NCBI GenBank assembly: GCA_030142905.1
Contig: JASJOG010000203.1
Span: forward strand, 186,001-250,000
Length of the DNA: 64,000 nt
Origin: Heliopora coerulea
Taxonomy: Eukaryota; Cnidaria; Anthozoa; Scleralcyonacea; Helioporidae
Direction: 5' to 3'
Part shown: positions 1 to 12,000 of the stretch, in pieces
Position numbering within the stretch: position 1 is the stretch's first letter
Layout: each line of letters starts with the position of its first letter
The notes under the pieces: model-generated
The model's input: only the letters and a program-made list of their open reading frames with translations
Told to the model about the DNA's origin: nothing
Database searches by the model: none
Program-made: the position numbers and the translations under genes

Positions 1-465
1 ATATACGAACCACAATGATTATTATGTTAACAATGTCATAACCATATTGTTAATGTATCAACGTGGTTGCCATGTTATCGTAATTACTATTTATTTTCCA
101 ATGGAATGAGTAATATTCTTCAGTTGGTATTTAACAAGTAGAAATTAGTCTGAGAAATTTTTCTGTTAGAAACGATACCATTCATGTCTCTGTCACAGCG
201 TAGAGACAAGAAAGCTATTTTCTATTTGTTTTATAAAATAGTTAAAGTTTTTTCGAGTTTTTGTGACATCTACGACGTATCAGTACTCCAATACAAAATG
301 AAAATGACGTCACCGTGTCTATGTACTCTGAGAGAAAATGAGGGTCGTCTGTCCAATCACAGCGTACACAGGATGCCTGATATTTTTATAATAACTAATA
401 TCTTCCAAAACAGTTTATAAAATGCTAAATTTATTTGTCTTCTTTTTTTGTTGCTTTGCTTGAAG
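1..465. other. intron or upstream sequence of the TGF-beta ligand gene, with a repeat fragment
   Basis: No convincing coding sequence. A segment at about 187-310 resembles the reverse complement of about 1917-2060: both share a TTTGTTTTATAAAATA core, a nearby CGAG and a CTCCAATACAAAATGA stretch. It is therefore one copy of an interspersed repeat. The last 30 bases are pyrimidine-rich and lead to AG at 464-465, which suits a splice acceptor for the exon that follows. Confidence 0.45.
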
Positions 466-869
466 AAAACTTCAGCTCTGACTCAATGAGCGACCAAAAT
501 GGAAACAACTTGCGAAAAAGGCGCTCGACTCAGCCATCGTGTAAGTCAGTCAACCTTTATGTAAATCTCACGACGTACAACGTTACATTGCCAAAGGGAT
601 TCAACACAGCGTTTTGTGGAGACAGCACTCCCATCATTACGGGACAAGGCCTCACTCGCACTGTCGCGATTGCGATTCGGAATACGTTCAACAACTGGAA
701 GAACTTCCCAAGTTCAACGTTGAGTAATCCAGCCTGCTGTGCACCGACCAAAACTAGCTCTCTGCTGGTTTTGGGCTACAATCCTCTTACCGGAGCTGGT
801 ACTCTTAAAAATATCAATAATGTAATTGTAAAAGAATGTGGCTGCCCGAAAAATGTCAACAAGACTTAA
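466..869 (+). CDS. TGF-beta superfamily ligand, C-terminal exon (partial, 5' exons off the window)
   Basis: Encodes the end of a secreted cystine-knot growth factor. After a short acidic stretch comes a furin-type site (LRKRR, then STQPS) and a mature domain of roughly 108 residues. It starts CKSVNLYVNL, continues through GFNTAFCGDS, has the CCAPTKTSSL block typical of the family, and ends VIVKECGC a few residues before the stop. These match the BMP/TGF-beta order: C1, the YC(x)GxC knot loop, CCxPT and CGC. The oddity is the knot loop, which reads FCGDS and lacks the third conserved cysteine, leaving six of seven. The upstream boundary is an acceptor AG at 464-465 (474-475 is an alternative); the prodomain must lie on earlier exons outside the window. 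TAA ends at 869. Family membership is clear; subclass and activity are not. Confidence 0.83.
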
Positions 870-3366
870 GGAAACATTGCAGCAGTTCAGTAAAAATGCG
901 TGTTTGACCATGTAAAATGTTTAATCAAATGCACTGAGTTAAACTAGCTTAGAGTTAGGTTCTCAATAGATGTATATCAGTCAGTTGTTAGATGTTAATT
1001 CCAGGAAAAGAAAGCTGTAAATCGAAATATAGTAAATACTTGAAAATGGCTGTAATAGCACTGTTAAACTGTCTGATGATTTTCTGGTATAATGCCACGT
1101 TTTAAACTAAAATAACTCTTTAACGTACAGCATATTTGACTACATTCAGTAGAGTGGGCTGGGCACTACGTTTTAGTGGCGAGACAAACGACGGATGAGT
1201 GCCCACTGAAATATTGAAGCAGCAACGTGTATGCAAAGTGTATAAAAACCTTTCGAGGGCTACGATAGATGAACCAGACTACACATAACTAATTACATCC
1301 CTGAGCAGGATAAGTAAACGTAGGTCAGAGAATTTAGATGTACCCCTGGCCAAGATGAGCCAGAAGAATCAAGCAGTGGACTGAGAAAATATCTCATCAA
1401 GTAGTCTCAAAGCATACTAGAGCCTCTAAATTATAACATATTCTGGGGGCATGCTCTCAGAGCTCCTTAAGGCTCGCAACACTTGTAGCTCCCGTTACAA
1501 AATATCTAAATGCATCCTTGGTACGTGCCCAAGACAGGTATTGCAACAGGACAGATTGGTCGAAATTTATACAAATACACATCTGAACTAATTTACAAAA
1601 TACTTGTTTAGCAATGTAGCTATAAAAAAAAGAAACAAAAGCCTGGGTAAATGGACTTACAAATGATTGCAAATTTAAGAGAAAATGAAACAAAATGACA
1701 GGTTATTTCTTAAAATCAATAAAAGTAGCTACGTGAGCGAGTTAGGAGGAAAACGTAATGGCCAGCATCATTTCCTGCTTGCTTTCAGTAAACCAAAGCT
1801 AAGGTATTAATTGCATGTCAGCGAATAACAAATCAATAGCTGCATTTGTTTAGGCAATCATTACGTTTCATATAAATTTATAAAATACCGTAATACGCGT
1901 CCTACGCACGTTCTGATAGGACGAGCTCATTTTGTATTGGAGTAAAGAGACATGGATGACGTCACGACAACTCGAAAAAACCTTGGTTATTTTATAAAAC
2001 AAATAGAAAGTAGCTTTCGTGTCTCTGTACTGTGATAGAAACGCGAATGACGTCATTTCAAACGGAAAAATATCAGAAAACATTTGGCCACGCCGCGTGT
2101 TTTCAATGGGCATCATAAATGACGTCATTCATGTTTATATCACATCACCGAGACACTCGAGCAAATTTCTACTTTTTTAAAATATAACTTTAGCTCATCT
2201 TCCTATTCTTCGTTGCTGAACTCTTTAACGCCCAAATTTTTGTTCTTTTGTTCTTTCCTTGTTTTCGTTTTGTTCTCTGGGTTGTTTTCTCTTGTTCTGA
2301 AATGTCCAACATATCGGACACTAGCCGTAAACGGATTAATGGTTAGGCCGTCTTACTTGTTATAGGAAGGCTAAGGCGTAAGATTGAGCGAACTTGGGAG
2401 GTCTACCATACACGTGACGAGGAAACAGACTCTGACAGGTTATGGTTGCCACAGACCTGATACATTAATGATGCAACGTCTGTACCTCACTCAACTGAAA
2501 CCAACAGTCTGGTACTGTTATTACCTTGGGAATGTTTCGAGCCTGGTGAAATGAAAACCTGTGAGTCTATTGTGTTTTGACGTCGGTAGACGTCTCTAAG
2601 CCAGATTGTCGTGGTTTGAGATGATTCGAGGAGGCACAAGGATCTATTTGTTTTTCTAAGTAACACCTATTAGCTATAAAGCTGTTCATATAGAAGGTCC
2701 AGTGAGGTCACCCCTCATGGGGGAGTGGTAATCTTATTCCTCTTTGCAATGCTTAGCTTTAATTAATCTGAACAAGTTGGAAAGAAGCACGGATTTGACA
2801 GAAGGACGGTAAACATGTGTGATAATGAGCAAGACGTTTTTCCGATGACGCTGGTGATTTTACACTTGACTTGACAAGTCTTTAATAGACAGGGAAATGA
2901 CTTCAAGCGTCGAATACATATTTATATTGAAATGATCACCGATCGCCCAAGTTAACGAATTAGGTTTTCTTATGGCTCCTACTCATCTCCTTTTACTTTC
3001 TCTTCTTTGTGAAATGGACCCAACTGAATTGAACAAAATATATAGAACAGGTCTAGTAGGATGACTAACTGGGAATCCACGGACCCCACAGGCTCTCCCT
3101 CCCACACATCCACGTCAAAAGGTGATGGGTAGTACATTTATCTGAATCCTTGTACCTCTATGACATGAACGTCCTATCCGTTATCAGGTCACAAGTTGAT
3201 CACACATGTACATGTAAAGTCAGCGGAAAGTTTTGTTTCAAAATTGTCTCATCGATCATGATCTAAAATAGAATCGAAACATTGTACATGCTCACGGATA
3301 AACGTTATGTTGTCGCGAGAACCTCTCGTTCACTTGAAATAGACTAAACGAGCATACTGTTCCCAG
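870..3366. other. intergenic, no gene seen; interspersed repeats
   Basis: Short open frames here have no family signature. The stretch 1868-2150 contains the inverted partner of the repeat at about 187-310, with several TGACGTCA-type motifs. A third related piece lies near 35150-35225. Nothing else can be supported. Confidence 0.5.
1917..2060 (-). repeat. interspersed repeat, inverted relative to the copy near 187-310
   Basis: Read on the minus strand this segment has TATCACAGTACAGAGAC, then TTTGTTTTATAAAATA, then ACTCCAATACAAAATGA. The same blocks occur in the same order on the plus strand near 187-310, and a shortened copy with the same TATCACAGTACAGAGAC block is at about 35150-35225. Probably an old non-autonomous transposon; ends not defined. 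Confidence 0.5.
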
Positions 3367-3368
3367 TT

Positions 3369-3441
3369 GACACCATAGCTCAACTGGTAGAGCAGCGGTC
3401 CGGAAACCTGAAGATCCGAGTTCGAATCCGGCTCAAGTCAA
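3369..3441 (+). repeat. tRNA-like sequence (tRNA pseudogene or head of a tRNA-derived SINE)
   Basis: It has an A-box-like TAGCTCAACTGGTAGAGC and a B-box-like GAGTTCGAATCC at tRNA spacing, so Pol III promoter elements are recognisable. The T stem (CCGAG against CCGGC) and the anticodon stem pair poorly, and the flanking GTTGAC/GTCAAC pairing does not form a normal seven-base acceptor stem. A functional tRNA gene is unlikely; a degenerate tRNA or SINE head fits better. Confidence 0.5.
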
Positions 3442-6400
3442 CTCTTCTGGATGACTTAGCATTGCAGGTGAATCATGAAATTCTTTCTTCACGTTATCCT
3501 GAAGATAGTTCAGAAATAGAAAAGTTACTGGCTAGTTACGGTTAGTTTACAGATGTAATTCTGCTTGGGGAAACTCCTCTTCCTCAGACGCGGTACAGAA
3601 GTTTTAACTGCTAACAATTCAAACAGTTGTCCGATTGCTTTGTTTATTCTAATCATCCAATTACCTGCCTTGCATGGTTTGAAAATGGTGGATAAATGTG
3701 ATGACACGATGCAACGTTCAATGAAATAAGAAGCAAACGATCGTTTTCATATTAACAATGGTTTCTGATGTCATTGAATCTTGGCTTAAGCACTCTTAGT
3801 AAACTATTGATGTTTACTCAATAAGGAATACATGTACTTTCGTGGAGTCTTCTCATTCCACACGTACCAATTTCATGGGAAGTGTTAACAGTTAGAAATG
3901 GCTGACCTTGGTTGAGAATATAGAACCTGTCATCTGTATAGTACAAATTAGACCCAGACAACGGTTTAAAAAGTTTTTTCCCCTTTTTTTCCCCCTCATA
4001 TTGTGGGGTGAACCTGTCCTCAAACTATTGTTCGAAATAGTGTTTACCCCATGCCTTCCTAAGAAGACACCTCACAATTTTCTTTTGCCTGATGTAAGGC
4101 ATATTTCATTGAGGAGAGGAAAACATGTAGGATTTCACGCGAAGTATCGCCAAGCGGCACTCTGGAAAATAAAGTGTGTATCCGACTATTGTACTTAAAA
4201 TAATCGTAGTTCTAACTCGGGCATAAGCTCAAAGGGAAACAATTCGAAACTGCTTAGCTGAGAGGAGATCTTATATGCTTCCTGTCAACTGAAAAAAACA
4301 ATACGATTATATCAAGGTAGAGAGATTTACTGCCCTCCGGGGTATCTCGCCCTATTCTTCCGTGTGGGCTTATCTATTGAATTAAATTAGACCACACACA
4401 GAAGGATTTTAAGGTTTATCACTTTTCACTTGCTGTAATTTATAAAATGTGTTGGTTATTTTGTCCATGTTATTCTCTGTAAACTAGTGAAAAGTTTTCA
4501 GAGACGTCTCGTCTAATAACTCTTCAATATAAATCAGTCTAAAGGAAGTTCTCTTTATCTTCTTTCAACGAAATGATTCGAAAGCAAGTTCGGGACGTTT
4601 CACCAATCGTGTGGTGTTTGTCAAACATCCTTTCAGGAGAAGACACCTTGCCTATTAATAGGGACATAATAATTGAACTGTTGCTAGTTTTTTGACATGT
4701 TGTAACACTGCATGCACATAACTTGATTTTATCAGCTCTTTTGAGTAAATAGCGGCCATCTTTGTACTTTTAATCCTAATAAGACCGGTGCACTCTGTTT
4801 GACAATCCCCTGAACGTCAACGACAATCTTCTCATTTCACTCGTGCTGATTTCACTTTCTCCTTCTTTTGGTTGTGCGTCAATCCTTGAGTTCTTCTATT
4901 CATATCAATTATTTAAATTTACACGTGCATGATTAAACGTTCTCCCACAAAAAGTTTACAGAAAAGAATTTACTGGAAGTTTCTCCAACAAGAGTGGCCA
5001 GCTGCATTAACGTGTGTTTCCCTCACAACAATTTCCAGTGCACATTGGAAAGCTTCCTGAACAAAGCAGTACAAACAGAGATTTCCTGATTAGATCCATT
5101 TTTAGGAAGAATGCAGTCAAAGAATATTAGTTAAATCAATGGGCAGAGCAAAATCTCGGGATGTTGGTCTCGTATCAAAACATCAAACACAAGGAAAAAA
5201 TTAGAAGTTGAAATGAAACTCGAATTCAGAAGAATGTTAAAAGAATAAAAAGTTTGTTGAAATGAGGGACCTCTTTATAACCAACAGAACAAGGTCACAA
5301 CTCCAAAATCAATATGACAGAAGATAATACGTTGCCTAAACATAATTTTTGAGTATAGTTCAACTCTTCTTGGCTTGTATCCGACTTTTTTTATTTTACT
5401 TTGACAATCTCCAGACGATTTTACTCCTCAAGAGGAGACGTCTCGAACTGCAAGGGGTAAAGAATACCTCAATTAACTGTTGATTCGGTATCTGACTTAA
5501 TTTTACTCTGGCTAAATCAGACAATTTTACTCGTTCAGAGGAGACGTCTAAAATGTCGGACCGGAAAGGGTTAATTCTTTCATGTATTATCGATCCTCGA
5601 TGTTTGGAAATGCTTGTATGGAACTGCTCCCTTTAGGTATGATAACTATTTCAAAAGAACTGAACTCAATATAAACACTCGAAATAATGGGAGAAATATA
5701 GTGTGACCAAAAGTTAAAACAGAGTGTGGTAGGAAAACGTTTATGTTCCAAGGAGCACAACTTTTTAATCAATTGCCAACAGATTTGAAAGAAGAGTTGT
5801 CGATCGCTAAGTTTAGATGGAAAATACAGAATATTTTTAAATTTTAAACTATAATTGAATTTTTATTGGATATTTTATTTATTTTGAAATTTTTTATGAC
5901 TAAGATTTTTACGAAACTCTCGATCTGTTATAAATATTGTTCATAATAATATAATAATATACCGTTGTCGTGGAACAAGAAATTACAACAACAGAACTTA
6001 TGAAAAACAAACCAAAAAAGGAAAAAAGGACAAGGAACAAAAAAAAATCATGCATGAAGGAATTACAGAAAAGTTTTCGCAGATTTCTGCAATTTAAAGC
6101 ACTTCATTTATACAGTAAAAAGTTTAGACATCCAAGTTGAAATTTTGTGGACCAATTCTGACGCAATGTGGTAAACTTCCCGAGCTCACGTTTTTCTGAT
6201 TACAGGAATCCCTGTGTAGAGCGGCCTGTGTGTATACATTAGACATTGTGTATACATCAGACATTTGTACACAAGTAGATTAGCAGGACTTATTAGATTA
6301 AGAATTTTTTTAAGCTGAGAAATTTCCGGCGTTTTCAGAAATAATCCATAGAAATCCGAATTTCAAGGAATTTCTTGAACTTGGACAGAAATATTAGTAT

Positions 6401-8938
6401 TTAAATGTTTCATGAGTTTCGCTGAAATGTAAGTATTTTAAACTCAGTTAAGAATACGGTTCTCTTTTCTCAGTGATGTAACGTTTGCAGTTACTTTAAC
6501 TACATGGCCACAAAGCAGGCCCACAACTAGGGGGTTACAGGAAAGGTACGAACCTCCCTTCAGCGATCGCCCGCTCTGTTGAGTGAAGATTGATCCTTCA
6601 GTGGCTTGAACAAGGTCGACGTTTCAAAATACATGGTGTGATAGTGAGTTCAACGTTCAAATCTTGACAAACATTTGAACGTCCAGATTTATAAAGAACT
6701 GGAAGAAGCAAAGCCTAGGTGATTCATAACTAATAATATAAACGATCTCTCAGTCTAGATTCATGGTTTGAGATGATCAAAAAATGTGACCAAGATGTAA
6801 ACATTCATAGATAAATACATACATGCATGGATACGTACATACTTTACATGCCTAGTGAAAAAAAACGCCATCTCAATCACGCACTGCTCGCATCTCCATA
6901 ACCACGTCAATGAAGCCCTTTCCTAAAGTGCATTTTTAGGGCAACTTTCCAGACCTAATCTTTTGAGGCAAGTTGTATGCGAACCGGATAACATATCCAG
7001 CCTGTAATTCCTAGAAAGTATACAGCAGTGTTTGTCCTTTGAACAACCAAATTTAAATTTAACGCCTCGACTGTGAGAATAATGTCATCATTCAAACGCA
7101 CAATTTCACGATCAATACTCACTGGTTGGAAAGTTCCATCGTTCATCTGAAGGCTTTCGGTTCGATTCTGCACTAAGGCTCTGAAACATTTTCTTGACGA
7201 ACAATAGCGATTGCCATTTGTAAAAACAAAAGGATCCAACATGCAAAACATTCACCGATTACATAGAACGAAAACAAGTAAGCTTCAGAATTTACAACTC
7301 AGGCAGTACACGTGTTGACCAATCTTGTCGGGATAGATTTGTGACCTTCGCTCTCCATCAGAGCCTCTGGAACTTATTGGTTACGGTGCCTGACCTACTT
7401 CTCGACGTACTGAAGTATGAATGTCTTAACCACTATAAAAGAACGCTGACGTTAGCATACATTGCAATATATGGCATATTTTAAATCACGTTTCACTCTG
7501 TCGAAATGACAGTATCTCCTTCTTAAGTTTCGGCACTTCCATGACTCTTTTGGCTTTTCACAAGTCACATTTTACATCGTTGGAAGATTAACTAGTTTCG
7601 GCATTACGCCTTGCTAAAAAAATCGGGCAGAGTTGAGGATGGAGCATATCATGACTTACTTGAAAATCACTAATCTTGATCTTTACCTACTGTCAATTTA
7701 CCGACCAAAAAAAATTACACTTAGAATAGACATAATTTTTGCAATGGTACTCGGGAATAAGACTGGTGAGATAAAACTCAAAAAAATGTACCTTTGGTTA
7801 CAGTAAATATCTGCCGCTCATTCTTAGTAAGTTGCCAGTATGGATCCCATGAGAAGGAACTGAGATTAAGGAAGGAAACGTTAAAGACGGTTTTTAACGT
7901 GACCTGACTTGAAGCACATGCAGCTGAGACAGAGGGGGGAGCGGAAGGCTAGTCGTTCTTCCTTGGTTGGCTACCACGTTTTTTACACATGTAACCTACT
8001 AAGGAAAACCATGACGCTTATGTTTTTCTAAAAGATCACTCAAAATCCAGGAATTAGTCGTTCAGAGATTTGCAAATTGCAAAATGTTTCAGAAGAGAAC
8101 ATCTCCAGAAGCCGCAGAGGCCAACTGAGTCTCCCCCGCAAACTTGTTAACCGCGCGACTGCGGTCATGGTTCAGACATGAATGATGTAACTGTATTGCA
8201 AAACTGATGTAACTGTATTGCAAAACTGCTTTAACCCTTTGCGGTTTTTACATCATCCGACTTTCCATTCTGAAGCCATTCTGAAGGTCAAGTATTTCTC
8301 ACGATTTCATTTTCTAAGCTTAGAAACATCCGATCAGTACAATCGGATATCAGAACCCATGAGCCGTGTTTCTCTCGAAGCCGATGGCCTTCAGTTCTGC
8401 CATAATATTCGGTGAATCGACCCGTTTGTCTTTAAGCCTTGAAGAAACTACTTGCTCTTTGATGCCGTACAAGAGAATCGCATCCAAACATGTAAATTAT
8501 TCAACTTGGAAGATGACAGATCCCAAAGCGATAACGCAGCTCGCGCCCCAGTTTCTCACGGTTTCAGGTCTCAAGCAATTAACTTATCTGTTAAGGAATG
8601 ACACAATCGTGTTCCTCGGAGCAAACTTGAAATGCTTAAGTCATAACTAATGGGGGAACTGTTTTGAAATGAATGATATCAACAATGGGAGGCACGAATC
8701 TTTTTAATCTAACGACTAAAGAGATCTCTACATTCAGTTATAACCCAAATTGACGGGAGTCGGGGTTGACCTTTATTAAGACTGTCCCGCCTAAATTAAC
8801 CTGGGGCTAATTTACTATATATGGTTTGTTTGGCAAAGTCCGACATACCAAAATGCTATACTAGTGAGTATCACATATTTTCGTCATTTTAATTCTTAAG
8901 AGGTTCTTAACGCAAATGTCGACGACGATAAGCTGAGT
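3442..8938. other. intergenic, no gene seen; LINE 3' relic and short repeats
   Basis: Between the tRNA-like element and the TATA box of the prodomain gene I find no coding region with family support. It includes a LINE 3' relic (5590-5850) and two degraded copies of a roughly 100-bp palindromic repeat (about 5395-5460 and 5495-5575), recognisable by an ACGATTTTACTC core followed by AGAGGAGACGTCT. A minus-strand open frame at 6955-7251 was considered and left out. Confidence 0.5.
5590..5850 (+). mobile_element. LINE relic, C-terminal end of a reverse transcriptase ORF
   Basis: On the plus strand the broken translation ends with a block containing TFMFQGAQLFNQLP, then DLKEELSIAKFRWKI, and a stop. 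This matches the typical end of CR1/L2-like reverse transcriptase ORFs (compare SGAKLWNSLPSDIKQ in the LINE at 38-41 kb). An in-frame TGA interrupts the upstream part. The following AT-rich stretch with ATAATA repeats to about 5965 may be its 3' tail. Confidence 0.6.
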
Positions 8939-8949
8939 TATATAAAAGG
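8939..8949 (+). promoter_or_regulatory. TATA box of the prodomain-only TGF-beta gene
   Basis: TATATAAAAGG lies about 60 bases before the ATG at 9011, a normal distance for a short 5' UTR. No other TATA-like motif is as close. Confidence 0.5.
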
Positions 8950-9010
8950 AAGAACTGTTGGCGCTTGAGACATAGTTGTGGGCACTTCTGGTAGCCGGCC
9001 GCCACTCAAG

Positions 9011-12000
9011 ATGATCCCAGCAAGAATAGTTTTAGCTTTTTTGACGATATTCGTGGTGCTGTTCACCGAGTTCCACGCCACACCACAGCAGCCTACGAGT
9101 GCGGCAAAGGTCAAGAATCACCACGTGCCGCCTTATTTAATGCAACTGTATTCCAAGTTAACGAAGAAAAACAGCAGGAAAAAACTCCCATTCCAAGCAA
9201 CAACGGTTCGAGGAATATTTTTCACAAGCGTGAAAAGTAAGCTTTAAAAGCCTGACAGTATTTAGTAAGGTTATTGTGTACGGTGGCGGAATTTCCCGTA
9301 ACCAACTTTCAACCATTTTTAGTCGTAAGCTGTGTTAAACCAACTGGATATTATCAGTATCTCCAAAACAGCAAAATCGATCGCAATCGGTTTGAGTGCC
9401 CCTTTATCCTTAAGTTTGTTTGATCAACGTCTAGTCATTCTCAGGTTTATTCTGGTTATAAAATATTTTTTTGGACTTCAGAGCATGAGGTCATTCCTCC
9501 TACCAGTAATTCGGAAACAAAAGTAGTGAGAACAGGTTAAAAAGAATGTACGTTACAGGTTCTCGGCCACGCGGTCCATATTTAAAACAAAAATTTAATT
9601 CATTAAGAAAGTCACATATACCTCGCTCTTTCACAATATTTTAACTAATCTACAGGTTTTCATGTCTTAAATTATGTTCATTTAATTATTGAGCCGGGGT
9701 TCTCCTCAGATGGAGAACAGATGGAGAAGTTTATTAAAGAGAGAAAAGATGGAGACGTTTATTAAACCATAGCCCAGTGTTCAAAAGAAACGGTTGAACG
9801 ACATTTTTAAGAGAGATTTTTAAGCTGTGTCTTCGTTCCGACACAGATAAAAATCAAACAAAAGCTGATCAAGTTTTGATTTTCAAGATTGCTCAATGAA
9901 ATGGTGCAAAGTTGTATGAGATGGCGCCTAATAAAAGGGATGGAGGGAGGCATTATCTCCCCCCTGACAATACACGGTATAACTAAGCATCGAAACTCAC
10001 AAGGAATGGCAGGCCATAGTTGACAGAAAGAAAGACAGTCTCTCTTTCTACCAACTACGGGTATGCCCACCATATTCATAAGTATGTGACGAGAGCTATG
10101 ATATCCATAAAGCTCTTCATGATACAATCATTGCTCGGATTCTATAAATAGTAAGAGTTGTTTGCTTACCATGATGACGTCTACATCAATGTAGTAAAGC
10201 AGGTGTCCAAAATCGCCCACTGGAGGAAAACTATCACCACATAATTTGCGATATAAGTTAGCCATACACTTAAGCCATACACTCCAGACTTAATGGTATC
10301 TTTTTAACGCCAGTTCTCGAGTGGTTTTTAATGCAAACGCGACAAAACTCCAGATGGTTGCTTTAACATGTTTCTCGTCAGCACCAGCTTTAATAAAATA
10401 ATATGAAAAGTGGTTGACTTATCGAGTAACACATAACTTCATTGCTAAACTGTTGAACAGTATACAGCCGAGAACAATGCTATTTTTTCGCTTAAATTTT
10501 CATAATATTTGCCTTAACTGAATGAAGAAATTAAAGGTGGTTGACTTACTCAGTAAGGCAAAATGTCACCCCTGAACTGTTAAACAACATATATAACTGC
10601 TCAGATGGTATGAACTACTATAAGTTCTCATATAACACTTTTCCTTTGAAATTAGGATGTTATAAGCAAGGGCAAAAAGTCAAACTTTAACCACTAAACC
10701 AAACGTTTTCAACTCAATAGACCTTACGATGGCGACTGTCTAAAGTCATCGTTAATGGGTATTTAAATTACCTAGTTCGCTCACTTAATCCTAGGGTTTG
10801 TAATTCAAACGAATCTTGGCTTGAAAACGGGGCGAGTGAGATTACTTACGATGCACATGAAAGAATATTTAAACTGGCAGTGATATAGAAGACGGTCAGT
10901 ATTAGAATCTTTCTTAACTAGATTAAAAAGCTCGCCTCGAAAATAAGCCTGAAACAGCGCATTTGGGTGGAGAACAACTATATCATGTGGCCCGTTCATA
11001 TGAGTGTTCACCGCTTATTTTAGACACGTTTTATATTAGTCGCGCTTATATAGGAAATTGCATCAAATTCCCGGTGATTTTAAAGCACTTCACCCTTCTT
11101 CCTAACACATTCCCGATGGTTTTCCATATCGAAACAGCTAGCGTCATTTTTTTTTTTTTAATATGTTTACTAGACAATCACATCAGCTAAGATCTGTACT
11201 CCGAGGTCTAGTCACGGCCACCCCTCCTGGGTCCATGGTGACTACTGGAAGTAAATACAGTATCCGTAGACTTGCTTCAGTCCAGTGCTTCTCAATTATT
11301 TTCTGTTACGCCCCCCCTACGAAGAAGAAAACAATTTATGCCCCCCACTCTCCGCCGCGACTATAAATAGTATCATTTGTCTATAAAATTGTTATAGTAC
11401 ACCTCTGCATAACATTGTATCCTTATTAACATAAGGATACTGTAGTGCCACCTACTGTAGTGGATGTGCAATTACACTTTATTCTAGTACGGCAAAATAA
11501 AAGCATGTTCCCCAGAGTCACACGCGCCCTCCCTGGCATCGCACCGCGCCCCCCCAGGGGGGGCGCCCCACTATTTGAGAAGGACTGCTTCAGTCCAAGT
11601 TTCGGGGCGAGCAAGAGAGCGCATGAAACGTAAAAATTGGTATTACTGCATGGAAGGGCGAGTACGCGGGCGGGCGAATTAGCACTCAAAAAATAGACAC
11701 TAGCTTTTTTCCATATTTTAGAAAACCGTTATATCAAAATATTTGGAATACTTTTAGCGGTACACCAATACCGCATGTCTCTCATACTGAGTATCCCTAC
11801 CACATAGTGGGATACTTCGCGAAGCCGGGTTTTATTCTGACAAGGACTTAGGACGGCTATAAGTATATGCAGAGGCTTTATGCAAGCTGTTGTTATCAAG
11901 CACAGTAGATCAAGTGATTGATAAAACTTTACGAGGTCAAACTGCCGAGAGGAAGCGGGTCCACACCAGGTGAAAAGATAAATTTGTAAACTGTCTTTAT

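Noticed and set aside
6955..7251. Minus-strand 98-codon open frame with a plausible amino-acid mix
   Set aside because: No recognisable domain, no convincing splice sites or neighbours that would make it an exon. Chance length for this base composition.
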